A DNA stretch of 64,000 nt. Source: Micromussa lordhowensis. Its lineage: Eukaryota; Cnidaria; Anthozoa; Scleractinia; Lobophylliidae. The stretch is taken from assembly GCA_964020085.1 (NCBI GenBank), contig OZ026604.1, positions 7,017,572 through 7,081,571 of the forward strand, written 5' to 3'. This document shows positions 47,107 through 57,520 of the stretch, piece after piece. The translations under genes and the position numbers were made by a program. The first letter of the stretch is position 1, and each line of letters begins with the position of its first letter. Below the pieces are notes generated by a model. That model was not told the DNA's origin, searched no databases, and was given only the letters and a program-made list of their open reading frames with translations.

Positions 47107-47843
47107 AAATTTTCCGTGCAGGCTACACTGAGCAAACTAAGCTTTGTAGCACATGGCAAGAAAAACCGGCAGAATTACAATGGAAATCTACATGCATGAA
47201 GGCTAGCATGTGATTGGCCAAATGGAACGCGAGATGTTGTTTGCACGTGAAAGGAAATGACCTTTGAGCGTTACAGCCGAAGCTTTGTCCAGATAGTACG
47301 TCACGCAGTGTGATATATCTTGGTTGTCGCATTAACTTAAATTTATAAAGGTTATAAATTTGCTTTAATGCTCCCAGCCCAAGAACAGCAAAAATTACAC
47401 AGAGACCGAATTGTGGGATAAAGGGGTTGGGGACAAAGTGCTCCAGAAAAAACACTAGCCCAGGTCAAGTCTACAAACTAACCCTATACAAGTAAGGGTG
47501 TTCAAGGCTAAAGGAGAGGTCAATCCTCTCCAGAGAGGGGGCCATACCCCCGCCCCCCCCAACCCCTCTCCGGGGGTCATAATCCCCACTAGAGAGGTCC
47601 TTATATCCTATCCTAGTTAGCTGAAGGAGAAGTAAATCCTCTCCAGAGAGGGGTCATAATTCCCCAATCCTCTGCAAGGGGTCAAGATCCCCAATGAAAG
47701 AGGTCCTTATCCTAAAAGATTTTCACCTAGTTGCTATGGTAACAATGTTATAAAGCTGCACTGGGGCCCGGTACCCCAGAATAGAAGGAATAAGTGAGTC
47801 TATGGGGCAAAGGGTGACCTGTATGGGAGCACTTCATCCCCAA
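47107..47843 (-). repeat. Split direct repeats B1 and A2, adjacent
   Basis: 47365-47843 is repeat B1 and 47107-47364 is repeat A2, directly joined. A2 matches 52122-52380 (TTTTCCGTGCAGGCTACACT to GGTTATAAATTTGCTT). The junction corresponds to the circle junction expected for Ngaro-type replication. Confidence 0.85.
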
Positions 47844-48167
47844 AATACACACAGTGTATTCCCCAAGACGAACCACAAACAAGATTGATATTTAACCCAG
47901 CAATACTTAGATACTTCCCAGAGTGATCAATATGCGATTTCTCACCAGAACAAAAGGGGGACATGTATAGCAGAAAGCTAAAATGAAGGAAACCATGGAC
48001 TAGGGGTTGTGAGAAACAATCCTCAATCGAATCTTTAGGATGCGATGGCAGTCAGTAGTGAGAATTCGTATACAGATCACCAGGGTAGAAAAATAAACAA
48101 TTCGAAAGCCTGTTAATGAAACTAGAACTCCCCAAAAATAGGTGCGAGATGGTGTGTAGTAAAGAAA

Positions 48168-49196
48168 CTAATGAACTGTATCTTGTACAAGCCTAGTAGA
48201 GACTTCTGACAGAAGGGAATCGGGACATCGAATGTATCTCTCATAGCAATCAGAAGTCCAGCGCCCTAACGTCTTAATTAACCAGGGGGGAAGGCCCACG
48301 GACGCAGCAGTGGTAGCTGCCCCTATTCTATAGCTGTGACCTGCATATTGCATCGGGTTTACCCCAGACATGGCTAAGAGAGATCTAGTTTCGGAGGTCA
48401 AAGCATCTTTGGTTAATGGGGAGCCAGACTGATACTGAAAAAGGGGGCCGGGGGTGTTTGTCCTGCTTACTAAGTACATCTTCATAGCTTTCACTGGGCA
48501 GATAGGCTGATTTGTTTTCCCTATTAGTAAGGTATGGCCAATCCGAAATGGGTCAGTCTTAGAAATCTTCACTTGGATAGACATGTGATCTGGCTGGCTC
48601 AATGATGGGAGGAAGCGTACATCACTTGGGGAGAGATGGGTCTCGAAAGAAAACTTTGAGTTGCAAGTCAACTCCCCAAGGCGCATGAAACCAAAGAAAG
48701 CCAGGGTCATGGCAGCCCAGATCATAAGGGAGTCATAGCTAGGGGTATGTGGGATGGCAAGAAGGCAGAAAAACAGTTGAAGGTGCTGAATTGTAATAGG
48801 TAGACGAACTCTTGTGGAGCAGCCCTGCGCTCGTTTGATGCCTTTGCAAATCAGCTGTAGACGGGGATATTTTTTAAAATCCAAATCATAGCCATTCAGG
48901 ATGTGCAAGTGGCGGACAGCAGCAAGGTAGCTCTTGATAGAGGAGTACTTAATTGATCGTGCCAAGTAGGCAGCATACTGAACAAGAGTGTTTTCATCCA
49001 CTGGCATGAACTTACCAGAAGGAGGTCGATAGAGAAGGCAGAACTCAAGGAATCTTTTCTCAGCTGAGGAATAAGTCTGCTTGGTTGACGCGGCAATGGA
49101 AAGGCCCAGGTAATAGCTGATGTCATTGTTCAGATCTCCAGGAGTATGGAGGGTATTGGGCACGGAGTTTGCTCGGCATGTGGTGCTAGAGACCAA
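48168..49196 (-). CDS. Tyrosine recombinase of the retrotransposon
   Basis: 342 residues, uninterrupted. Catalytic residues of the phage-integrase family are visible: Arg172 in FGFMRLGELT, the HxxR motif GHSYRIGA (His287, Arg290), Trp313 in LGRWTS and the nucleophile Tyr in CYERYIR (318 or 321). An N-terminal SAM-like core-binding region spans about 30-120. The enzyme would integrate the circular element DNA without target duplication. Its start overlaps the end of the RNase H frame by 67 bases in a different frame, as in DIRS-type elements. This is the best-preserved frame of the element and could be active. Confidence 0.85.
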   Translation of the reverse strand: MVSSTTCRANSVPNTLHTPGDLNNDISYYLGLSIAASTKQTYSSAEKRFLEFCLLYRPPSGKFMPVDENTLVQYAAYLARSIKYSSIKSYLAAVRHLHILNGYDLDFKKYPRLQLICKGIKRAQGCSTRVRLPITIQHLQLFFCLLAIPHTPSYDSLMIWAAMTLAFFGFMRLGELTCNSKFSFETHLSPSDVRFLPSLSQPDHMSIQVKISKTDPFRIGHTLLIGKTNQPICPVKAMKMYLVSRTNTPGPLFQYQSGSPLTKDALTSETRSLLAMSGVNPMQYAGHSYRIGAATTAASVGLPPWLIKTLGRWTSDCYERYIRCPDSLLSEVSTRLVQDTVH

Positions 49197-50974
49197 AATC
49201 TCTCCATCTGAAAGCGAGAAAGGGAGTCTGCAATCTCATTCTGTTTCCCTTCGATGTGTATGGTCTTCAAATAAAAGTTGTGTTTCAGGGTGAGAAGTGT
49301 TAAGTGTCGCATCAGATCCATTACCCTTGGGATACGGGACCGTTTCGAGTTGACAATGTGGACTACGGACTCGTTATCACAGAAAAAAAATAATGCGTTT
49401 GTTAGCAAAGGCATCCCCCCACAAGTGGCAAGCTACCACAATGGCAAACAGTTCTTGCCAAGCAATACTTATGCCTGGCTGATCTAGCTGTTGATGGGTT
49501 TGCCAACAGCCTTGAAACCATCTGTGGCCAAAAATCCCTCCAAACCCCAAGGTGCCAGAAGCATCGGTGTAGAGTTCTAAAGAATGAGAGTCTACCCATG
49601 AAGTTGATAAGAAAAGGGCAGCCCCATTCCAGTGGGAAATGAATGTTTTCCAAGTTTGAAGATCCTTGAAGAACCCAGAACTTAACTTAATGTGGTGGTG
49701 GGGTTGGGAGACATTACGAGTAAGCTCAACCATACGTTGCAAGAAGGGTCTGCCTGGAGGTACAACTTTGCACGCAAAATTTAATGTTCCTATCAGTGAC
49801 TGCAACTCTTTAAGGGTACAAGATTGCCTGCTTTCAAAGGAAGCAAGGGATGCCTGGATTCGTTCGACTTTATCAAGAGGTAGCCTGGCTTCCATCTTGT
49901 CTGAATCAAGGATTATGCCCATGAACTCTAAGACATTGTCTGGGCCTTGGGTTTTGTTATTTGCCACAGGGATACCAAGATTTCTGAATGTGAGGAGCAT
50001 GCTAGACAGGCTAACCTGACACGCCTGGCTTTGTGGGGGGGAAGGGGACGCAGGCTCAATAATTAAAAAGTCGTCCAAAATGTGGCAAACAAATGAAATA
50101 TAGCACTTGTTCAGAAGAATCCACTCGACAGCGTCTGATAACATATTAAAGAGGAAGGGTGCACTCCTGAGCCCAAATGGAAGAACTTTGTCATAATAAT
50201 AGTTGCCATCCCAAAACATGCCAAAAGCTCATAGTCCGAGGGTTTGAGAGGAATAAGTCGAAAGGCTGACTCGACATCCGTTTTGGCAAGAAAACAGCCT
50301 CTGCCATGACAGAGAATTCCCTGAATGGCATTGTCAATGGTGATGTACTGCAGGCTATGGTCTTCTTTTGAGATGGAGTAATTGATGCTTGTAGCCCCAG
50401 ACTTAGGAAAGGACAGGTGAAATATAGTTCGGAACTTAGTAGAATGCTTCTTGGGCACAAGACCTATAGGAGACACTTGCAAGTTGGGGAAAGGTGGAGT
50501 AGAAAAGGGGCCAGCTACCCTCCCTAGAGCAACTTCCTTAGCTAAATTTTCAGAAACAATTTCAGGCTGTGCTAAAGCTGTGGGTAGATTTTTGGAAAAC
50601 CTAGCAGTGCGAGAACTAGTGTAGCCAATGTCAGCCCCAGTTATAAGATAACTACACAACTTAGTAACAAAGATGCGATCAGGATGCTCCCTAAGTACCT
50701 TATCAAGTTCAGTTACATTAACAGGGGTGGGGAGGGGTGTCATCGGTTCCTTACTTATATTTACGGGAGGAACTGGACTTAGAGTTCCCTTGGTCTTTGT
50801 CTCTGTCCCGGTCACCCTCTCGGGGTTTGGGAAGGGAAGGGCAGTCACACCCGGGGTGAGCCCCCCGGCACCGGTTACAAATGTGCTCGTACCAGCACGT
50901 ATTTCTGGTGCATGACCCAGACCTGTTATAGATATTGCAGGTGCCTGATCTGAATGAGCCCTTTGAGTTGGCAC
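49130..50974 (-). pseudogene. Reverse transcriptase-RNase H of the retrotransposon, two frameshifts
   Basis: RT regions: FLAKTDVESAFRLIPL near the start, YDKVLPFGLRSAPFLFNMLS and the catalytic HILDDFLII, then RNase H with LELYTDASGTLGFGGIF and CDNESVVHIVNSKRS, ending KQNEIADSLSRFQ. One frameshift lies at about 50205-50219 (the ELLA-MFWDGNYYY join). A second is in the run of eight A/T bases at 49382-49389 (the RIIFF-CDNES join). Both could be mutations or assembly errors in homopolymer DNA. The family is that of DIRS/Ngaro RTs. Confidence 0.8.
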
Positions 50975-52061
50975 TGCTGCTTGAGCCAGTTGAGGGTCCT
51001 TTAGGGAAAAGAGGATATTCCTCTCTCAATACTCCTGGGTGTACTGTAAAAATGGTAAGCCATAATTGGCTGTCAATTGTGGACCATACTAAAGATTTGT
51101 TTTTGCTTGCCTTCTGCCTAAACTTGTAGTCATATATGACCCATCCCAGCCCCTTATGTACCCGAGCTGCGTATCTAATGAGGCTTAAATATTGCAGTAA
51201 TTCTTGTGACCGCAAGGGAAATTTGTCAGTAAAAACACTTAAATAAGTTGTAAAGGCATTAGTCCACTGTTCGATGTCCGTGATGGACGTAGAGGCTTTC
51301 GTTTTCTTTGACACCTTGATCACAGAATTTTCAAGTGACAACGAGACGTTGTCCTCTTCGTCATGCAATGACAAGTTTTGGGGAAGAAGCTTGGAAAGGT
51401 CAAAAAACTCACCAGATTGGATTTCTTTAACATAATTCATCGGAATCTCCTGAAAAGGTGCTCCGTGACGACATGGCGTTGATGTGAGCGACCCATCGTT
51501 TGGTTGTAGACTCTGTAAAGCTTGTAAGGGGTGTTGTTGTTCCTGTGGGCCTAAAATGGCGGCAACTCCAGCGGTATCTTGGCTCACGGCCTGGGCTGAT
51601 GGAGTCACCTGTGAAGAAGACGGTGCCTGTGACTGCGAAACTCTTGTAGCTGCACGAGCAGCCTCCCTGGCGATGTCTCTGGCTGCGGCTGCAACGGAAT
51701 CTTGAACTAGTCGCTTGATTTCGGTGATTTGCTCCTCCGTGAATGCGTTGGGATTCGCGCGCTGCTGAACAGGAAGACCAGTGGGAGGTAATTGTCGGTT
51801 AACCGATGGATCATTTGGAACGGCGGCCGATACTATACCGGCGTTTTTAAGTCGGTTCTCCAGGGTCGTACGACGACCAAGGGCAGATAGGCCGTTGCGT
51901 CGGCAAAGTTCTTGTAGTTGTGCTGTAGTCAGTTGTCGAAAGATGGCGGCGCCGAGGTACATATTTGTTTGTGAATTTCCATCGCCTGGGCGAGTCGTAG
52001 CCGTCCGTCTAGGTGGCATAATGCGACCGCAAGTAATCTGAGCAATGAACTTAACTCTCAC
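50751..52061 (-). CDS. Gag-like protein of the retrotransposon with SAP-like motif
   Basis: 436 residues. A SAP-type helix-loop-helix DNA-binding motif, LTTAQLQELCRRNGLSALGR, is near residues 44-71. The middle is Ala/Gln/Ser-rich, then a conserved globular region (VSKKTKASTSITDIEQWTNA). A Cys-rich zinc-binding segment (CNIYNRSGSC, CWYEHICNRC) and a basic tail are C-terminal. A second Met at residue 15 (MPPRRTATTRPG) is a more likely start. The C-terminus overlaps the RT frame. It is probably the structural/nucleocapsid protein of the element. Confidence 0.7.
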   Translation of the reverse strand: MRVKFIAQITCGRIMPPRRTATTRPGDGNSQTNMYLGAAIFRQLTTAQLQELCRRNGLSALGRRTTLENRLKNAGIVSAAVPNDPSVNRQLPPTGLPVQQRANPNAFTEEQITEIKRLVQDSVAAAARDIAREAARAATRVSQSQAPSSSQVTPSAQAVSQDTAGVAAILGPQEQQHPLQALQSLQPNDGSLTSTPCRHGAPFQEIPMNYVKEIQSGEFFDLSKLLPQNLSLHDEEDNVSLSLENSVIKVSKKTKASTSITDIEQWTNAFTTYLSVFTDKFPLRSQELLQYLSLIRYAARVHKGLGWVIYDYKFRQKASKNKSLVWSTIDSQLWLTIFTVHPGVLREEYPLFPKGPSTGSSSSANSKGSFRSGTCNIYNRSGSCTRNTCWYEHICNRCRGAHPGCDCPSLPKPREGDRDRDKDQGNSKSSSSRKYK

Positions 52062-52380
52062 ACCGAATACGTTCAGTAGCTTGTGAATGAAGAACAGTAT
52101 GTGAGGATAAACTTTCGTTGCAAATTTTCCGTGCAGGCTACACTGAGCAAACTAAGCTTTGTAGCACATGGCAAGAAAAACCGGCAGAATTACAATGGAA
52201 ATCTACATGCATGAAGGCTAGCATGTGATTGGCCAAATGGAACGCGAGATGTTGTTTGCACGTGAAAGGAAATGACCTTTGAGCGTTACAGCCGAAGCTT
52301 TGTCCAGATAGTACGTCACGCAGTGTGATATATCTTGGTTGTCGTATTAACTTAAATTTATAAAGGTTATAAATTTGCTT

Positions 52381-52821
52381 ATAATCAATTACTTATTAAC
52401 CTCCAACATTTGGTCTTAACGGGAAAATCTCAAACCTCGGCCTTGCCATGTTAACCTCGCTGTCGCTAGATCAATACGGCCAGGTCTCGGTTTAAGATTT
52501 TGTTGTAAAGAGATCAATCTCAGTATGTAATAAATAGTTCTTTGCACGCTACCTCACTTTTATGGAAAATAAGTGTAAATACTGCACTGTACATGCACCA
52601 AAGCCCGACATGTAAAACCCCTAAAACCTCTCATAAGGAAAATAGAATATGATTTTTTCCGACCGCTTTGCAGTCATTTCATAGGCAGTAGCTTTACCAG
52701 TCTTTAACCAATAACCTAGAATTCCCCGAAAAGCATTTCACCAAACCAAATAAATTGAACTAACAAAACCACAGGTAGCCCAAGCAACACAATATGACAC
52801 CGAATTATAAGGATTTGTATG
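52381..52821. other. No recognised feature
   Basis: AT-rich sequence between the retroelement's 5' end and a foldback element. Nothing recognised on either strand. Confidence 0.4.
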
Positions 52822-53523
52822 GGATTTTTTACAAGATATCCATGGAGTTAAACGTGAACATTCTCAATAAAATGACTTACCTTATTCCATACGTGTTTTG
52901 TTTGCTCCTGGTTTGGTTGTTTTACCAATTTAACTTGATATAAGCGCCTTTTTTGAATCCCGGTTTTCCCTTCTTAAAGAGAGGACAAGGCGAAACACTT
53001 CAGTTGGGATAGCCTCCCAAACGAAGCCAAAACTCCCAGACTAAAATGTACCAAACGAAGTCAAAAATCTCAGGCCTCAAAATGTACCCACGGCCACAAA
53101 TCCATCGCAGAGTTCAAGAGCAAAGGTTGATCTTTCATTTCAATTCTCCAGCCCTTCGAACGACGCCAGGTGGCTCTTCGTGTCCCCGACCGTTGAATTA
53201 CAAATATTGTGAGGAACTGTAATGGAAGCCAGCAAAATTTTGTCCAGAGCATACGAAGACAAAGAAAATGTCGCCGGCAAATTGAGCTCCGTTTTGCTGC
53301 ACGATTTGAATTTTTGGCTTCGTTTGGGAGGCTGTCCCGACTTTCGCCTTGTTTCGCCTTGTCCTCTCTTTATGAAGGGAAAACAGGAATTCAAGAAAGT
53401 CGCTCAAGTCTAATAACCACACCAGGAACAAACAAAACACGTATGGAATAAGGAAAGTTATTTTTATTGAGAATTTACACTTTTAGCTACCCCCATGGAT
53501 GTCTTGTAGAAAAGAAAAAACCT
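52822..53523. mobile_element. Foldback/long-TIR MITE, about 700 bp
   Basis: ATTCCATACGTGTTTTGTTT and GCTCCTGGTTTGG on the left are complemented by CCAGGAACAAACAAAACACG and TATGGAATAAGGAAAG on the right. The arms continue through AAAGAGAGGACAAGGCGAAA / TTTCGCCTTGTCCTCTCTTT to CCTCCCAAACGAAGCC / GGCTTCGTTTGGGAGG. Arms are about 200 bp each. The open frames inside are complementary shadows of the arms. Confidence 0.75.
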
Positions 53524-53699
53524 ATTGAAGATAAGCGTATCTCGCCGAAGCAACTTGATAATTTTCATAGCAAACACAACCAACAAAAGATCAGTCGCTT
53601 ACAGCAACTTCTCAATTCACGTCGTCCATTGTAAGTCCAAGCAGAAACTAGAAGCAAAAGTTGCGAAGACTGAACAGAACTAATCGTTTCAATAAAAAA

Positions 53700-53880
53700 G
53701 ATGGCAATCCTCTCCTCAGCCTTTCGGGTTAACTCGAGACTCCCCTCAAGCCCCCCCCAGAGTCCACGCGGACGGAAGGACGTTCGTACGGTAACGTCAT
53801 AACCAAACTTTCTCGGGTATGGTATGGGGCTCCGTCCTTGTGATCCTCCGGGCCGTAGGAGCTCCGCTATAAATATCAAA
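53700..53880. repeat. GC-rich repeat related to 37172-37225
   Basis: Contains GGGTATGGTATGGGGCTCCG and GGGCCGTAGGAGCTCCGCTA, the inverse of the AGCGGAGCTCC...GGAGCCCCATACCC block at 37.2 kb. Probably one end of a non-autonomous DNA element; its other end is not identified. Confidence 0.4.
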
Positions 53881-53884
53881 TTGA

Positions 53885-53965
53885 GTGAGTGCATGAACAA
53901 AAGAAGAAATGAATGAATGAACGAACGAACGAACGAGGTAATGAACACACGAATGAAGGAGTGAA
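53885..53965. repeat. GAAT/GAAC simple-sequence tract
   Basis: Imperfect tetranucleotide repeat: GAATGAATGAACGAACGAAC with further GAATGAAGGAGTGAATGAAG downstream. Confidence 0.8.
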
Positions 53966-54169
53966 TGAAGTTGGAAAAGGAAGGAAAAAAAACCGAACTA
54001 ATCTGATCATATTTCTCATGTTGCCAAACATGCACAGGTTATGTATTAATGATTGTGTTAACAGTTGATATACTAGCTAATTGTGAAACATCATCGTCTA
54101 CATGTTGGTATAAAGGTGACGTAATCCTATGATGTTCTTTTGGCACACAACCATCTTTCTCACCTCTAG

Positions 54170-55470
54170 TGAATTCCTGCGAAGAAGTGATTACAAAGTA
54201 CTCAGCAAAAGCGTCTGGAACGTACCAGCTGACAACAAATTCCCTCAGTTATCTGGTAAGTGTTTTGGCAGTTCAGAACATGTTATCATGGAAATCATGA
54301 ATGGTAGAATGTAGTCGCTAAGTTTCGTCTGGCGTTGCCCCAATCTAGATGACTTATTATAAAATAACTGAGCCACTACGCGCGCTCTCATTGGTCGATA
54401 GGTGTGTTTAGATGAGAGTATGTAAAAACGGTTGTGACGTTTTAGATTCGCGCGTATTTTTAAGAATTCTTTTATAAAAGCACTAGAGCACTTTTTCCGT
54501 GTTTACACAGCCTCATCTAAACACTCGGAGGGTTAGGAGAATTCTCGAAAGTTATGCAAACCCGAGACGCAGTAGAGTGTTTGCATAACTGTCTCGAATT
54601 CTCCCAACCTTCCGAGTGTTAAGATTCTATTCTCTAAAAAATAGTCTCTCGTGCATCCATCTTTAGAGGAAAAATATTATATATTGTTCGTTCACGCGTG
54701 AGACAAGGATTGAAGGTTTTTTTCTCTTTATTAAAATGTGAAATGAAACAACATCGATAGGTTATGTCTACCAAAAAGGATTAATTCTTGGTTTACTTCT
54801 TATAATAATTTAGGTGTACTGTGATATTACAGCTGATCGCAAAGGCTGGACACTAATCACTCGATTCTCAAACAGTGATAGTAAAAACTGGATGTGGGAC
54901 GATGGAGTCTGGTGGTATGACCAACAGGTTGCCATGGGAACAACGACAGATCCCTTCATTAACTCTGACATGATCTCACCAGCTTTTTGGTTGGTCAGCA
55001 GCAGAGAGTTCAAGATCACGCGCAGTGATGACCCCAGTCACACTCCTTTGTTACAGACCACAGGTAACTGATTAGCTGGACAAACGTTCCGATCAAAAAT
55101 CACAAGTTATGGCGACTTTAGAAATGGCAAAGTTTGGGCCAGTAACCAGTGCCTAGGAAGCTGCCCGGTTCAATATGGCGGTCAGTACAAGTCAACAGAC
55201 GGGTTTCAACAGGCTGAGTGCAGTGGAAACATCCAAAGCGCCAACAACATCGGCTTGTGGTGTGACTGGAGTGGTGATGGATCAGTGATGATGATTGGTG
55301 GAGGAGGAAGTGCTTGTGGCCGTGCTGATCACGGGGTTGGAATAACAGAAACTGACACTCCTTCTTTTGTTGACTTAGGAACCAGGTCAACTGAATATGA
55401 CTTTGGTTATGAAGCCAAGACAGGAAACGCTCCATCCCAGTCCTACTCATTAAATCTGTGGATTCGTTGA
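54170..55470 (+). pseudogene. CniFL-like linker + lectin-head cassette, unit 6 (nonsense codon)
   Basis: Linker exon 54170-54255 follows TCACCTCTAG in phase 1 and encodes NSCEEVITKYSAKASGTYQL then TTNSLSYL, ending before GTAAGT. The head exon starts at 54814 after AATTTAG: VYCDITADRKGWTLITRFSN. TGT, which encodes Cys in every other unit (TTGNCLAG), is TGA here at about 55069-55071, so the head is truncated. The remaining frame is open to SYSLNLWIR at 55470, and its tail is almost identical to that of unit 5. No Ig or collagen exon lies upstream. A single base change separates it from an intact cassette, so a polymorphism or sequencing error is possible. Confidence 0.7.
54485..54625. mobile_element. 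Foldback MITE, copy 2 (in intron of unit 6)
   Basis: Same family as 35657-35812: GAGCACTTTTTCCGTGTTTA, GAGGGTTAGGAGAATTCTCG and GTTATGCAAACCCGAGACG, with complementary arms after GTAGAG. Inserted between linker and head exons. Confidence 0.7.
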
Positions 55471-55629
55471 GTAGGTCTAATCACAAGCTCCATCCTCAAA
55501 AAAGTTACATTTCAAATTATTGTTAAACTCTAAATTTGTTCTTATAAGATAAATGTTCATACGAGTGCTCATCAACAACACTGCAAAGGATTTTACAAAC
55601 TTTATTTAGATGAATTTATTTTGTCTTAA
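55471..55629 (+). other. 3' flank of unit 6
   Basis: Matches the flanks of units 1 and 3 base by base (GCTCATCAACAACACTGCAA, TTATTTTGTCTTA) until it is interrupted by the TTAA-flanked element. The same flank resumes at 60625. Confidence 0.75.
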
Positions 55630-57283
55630 GAGCCGCCCTCTATAAATATCAACTATCATCGTTTGGACGAGAAAAAATGAAATTCCTCAAACTTTCTCAG
55701 ATGAATGGCCTAGATAAGTGATTCACAAAAATATAACTTTCAGTTCAATTCGATTCGTATTTTAGCGCTGGGGCGACCACCTTGGTTTTGCCGCTCTGAG
55801 AGGGCTTTCAGCGGCCATTTTAGGGCACATTTTGAACAATTTGCCATACAAATAAAACGTTATAAATCCACATAAAAACCCATTATTCGAGACAAGCAAA
55901 TGTTTCTTGTTACGTTGAGGGGCTGTTTTGGGAATTTAATCAACATCTGAATTTTTTCGAGATTTTTAAATTTCTTCCCTTTCGAGCTACTCATGAAGCG
56001 CCTTAAAAAGGGCGAAATTTAAAGGAAAATATCGCAAAAAGTACATCAATTGAAATCCCAAAACTACACTCCACTTAAAGAGCAATGTCTCACGTGTAAA
56101 AATGTGCAATAAAATTTTGGGGCAGTTAAAACTGTAAAATGTTAGAAGAAGAAGTCTTAAGGTGTGCTTTTGTCAACAAACACCGCCGTCCTAATTAGCA
56201 TAAATACAGTGAAAATAACGATGCACGAAGAAAATAATGATATGTTCCACTTACCTCGCGACATGTCGACAACTGGATGTTCCACGATACCTCATGTTAT
56301 ATTATCAGTAGGTTTCAGCCGCATTTTCGATGCTTAGTGTACGAAATCACTCTGACACATTCCAACGGTTAAGCTGATTTCAACTCCACGAAGCCCGCGT
56401 CATAACATCTTTCGCCTCATAATCGCCGTTTACAAGAAGTTTAACAATTTGCTGAGATCCTAACTGTCCCAAAAGTCTGTCAGCAGCCTTTAAATTCTCC
56501 TCTTAATCGAGAATTCTCGTCAAGAACTCGTTTAAGTTCAGTTCTGTTTCGATCTGTTGCCATTATTCCACAGATTGCGTTACACATAACAAGTGTACAT
56601 TTCAACTGGTAGGGGTAGGGTGGGCAGCAAATGAAAATGCAACCGGCTTTAAAAGCCATTTTACGTATTTCAGTGGCTAAACTAGTAATCAGCTCTCTCA
56701 CGGAATGATTTGATTATGAGCTACTGCTTGGAAATTTGAGTCATTTTTTTGTGGTCGATGGAGGGTAGTGGGGGAGGGGGGGGGGGGGGGAGAGTGGCTG
56801 TACGTGCATTGTATTAAAAAGAACAAGATAGCCAGTATCAGGTCAAGAGACAATGATCTGTATATTATCTATTGTTCAGGTTAATCAGTTCATTAATGAG
56901 GCCCTGTTAATTAGGGGTTTTTAGGAAACTGGTTATTTAGGTAAAAAATTAATTAACAAGTTACACGAAATTTATCTCGGCAGCCCGCGTCAGAGAACAT
57001 AGTCTTTTATCAATATAACGTGTCTTTCGCCTCGTCACAACTATTTTCAAGTAGTTAATATTTGCTAAAATGCCTACTGATTCACAAGTCTGTTAGCAAC
57101 CTTTAAAATCCTCCTTTTAACCAAAGAATCTCATGAACTAACTCGTTTTAGATTGTATTGTGAGATTGCGTTACATACAACACGCTTACATCCCAACGGC
57201 TAACGGGAGGGGTGGGGAGGGCATGAAACTGTAAAGGGCCATAGAGCTTCGAAAGCCGTTCTTGCGCCTTTTGAAAGCTAATT

Positions 57284-57520
57284 ATGTGTCGGGAGGATAG
57301 AGACAAACTTCTTCATGATCGTGGTATTCAGCCGGTCCTAGCAAGCTCTACACTTCCAGTCCCTGCCGAAGAAACTAAACCTAAGGGCTGGGCCCTGAAA
57401 GTGACGAAGAAGGCCACTCGTTTCAATGAAAAACAAAAAAAAATACCTCGAAGAAAAGTTTTTCTTATTTCAGAAGACGGGCCATAAAGTCGAAGCAATT
57501 ACTGTAGCACAAGAGTCATT
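57284..57520 (+). pseudogene. Remnant of a conserved GWALK-type protein, N-side piece
   Basis: The frame reads PKGWALKVTKKATRFNEKQK, then one base later in another frame KKYLEEKFFLFQKTGHKVEA and VAQES. Joined across the A-run at about 57426-57440 this matches a helix-turn-helix-like pattern (GWALK--RF--KQ--YL--KF--G--TG-K) that I recall from transposon-linked proteins of cnidarians and other invertebrates. The family name is uncertain. The piece breaks off where the minus-strand piece would continue. Confidence 0.5.

Larger units (their letters stand above)
46027..52380 (-). mobile_element. DIRS/Ngaro-like tyrosine-recombinase retrotransposon, 6.4 kb
   Basis: On the minus strand the order is gag-like, RT, RNase H, tyrosine recombinase. 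It has split direct repeats instead of LTRs. Repeat A (about 258 bp) occurs at 52122-52380 and 47107-47364. Repeat B (about 477 bp) occurs at 47365-47843 and 46027-46502. Read on the sense strand this is A1-ORFs-B1A2-(604 bp)-B2, the arrangement of Ngaro-type elements except for the 604-bp spacer. No target duplication was seen, as expected for recombinase integration. Repeat copies differ by only a few bases, so the insertion is fairly recent. Confidence 0.85.

Noticed and set aside
50673..52041. Plus-strand open frames opposite the retroelement gag
   Set aside because: Antisense shadows of the Ala/Ser/Gln-rich gag frame, with no domain of their own.
53140..53451. Several overlapping open frames on both strands near 53.3 kb
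   Set aside because: They lie in the arms of an inverted repeat and are complementary shadows without domains.
53565..54035. A 156-aa minus-strand open frame
   Set aside because: It crosses a simple-sequence tract and a GC-rich repeat, and its composition (Ser/Phe/Ile runs from GAAT repeats) is low-complexity.
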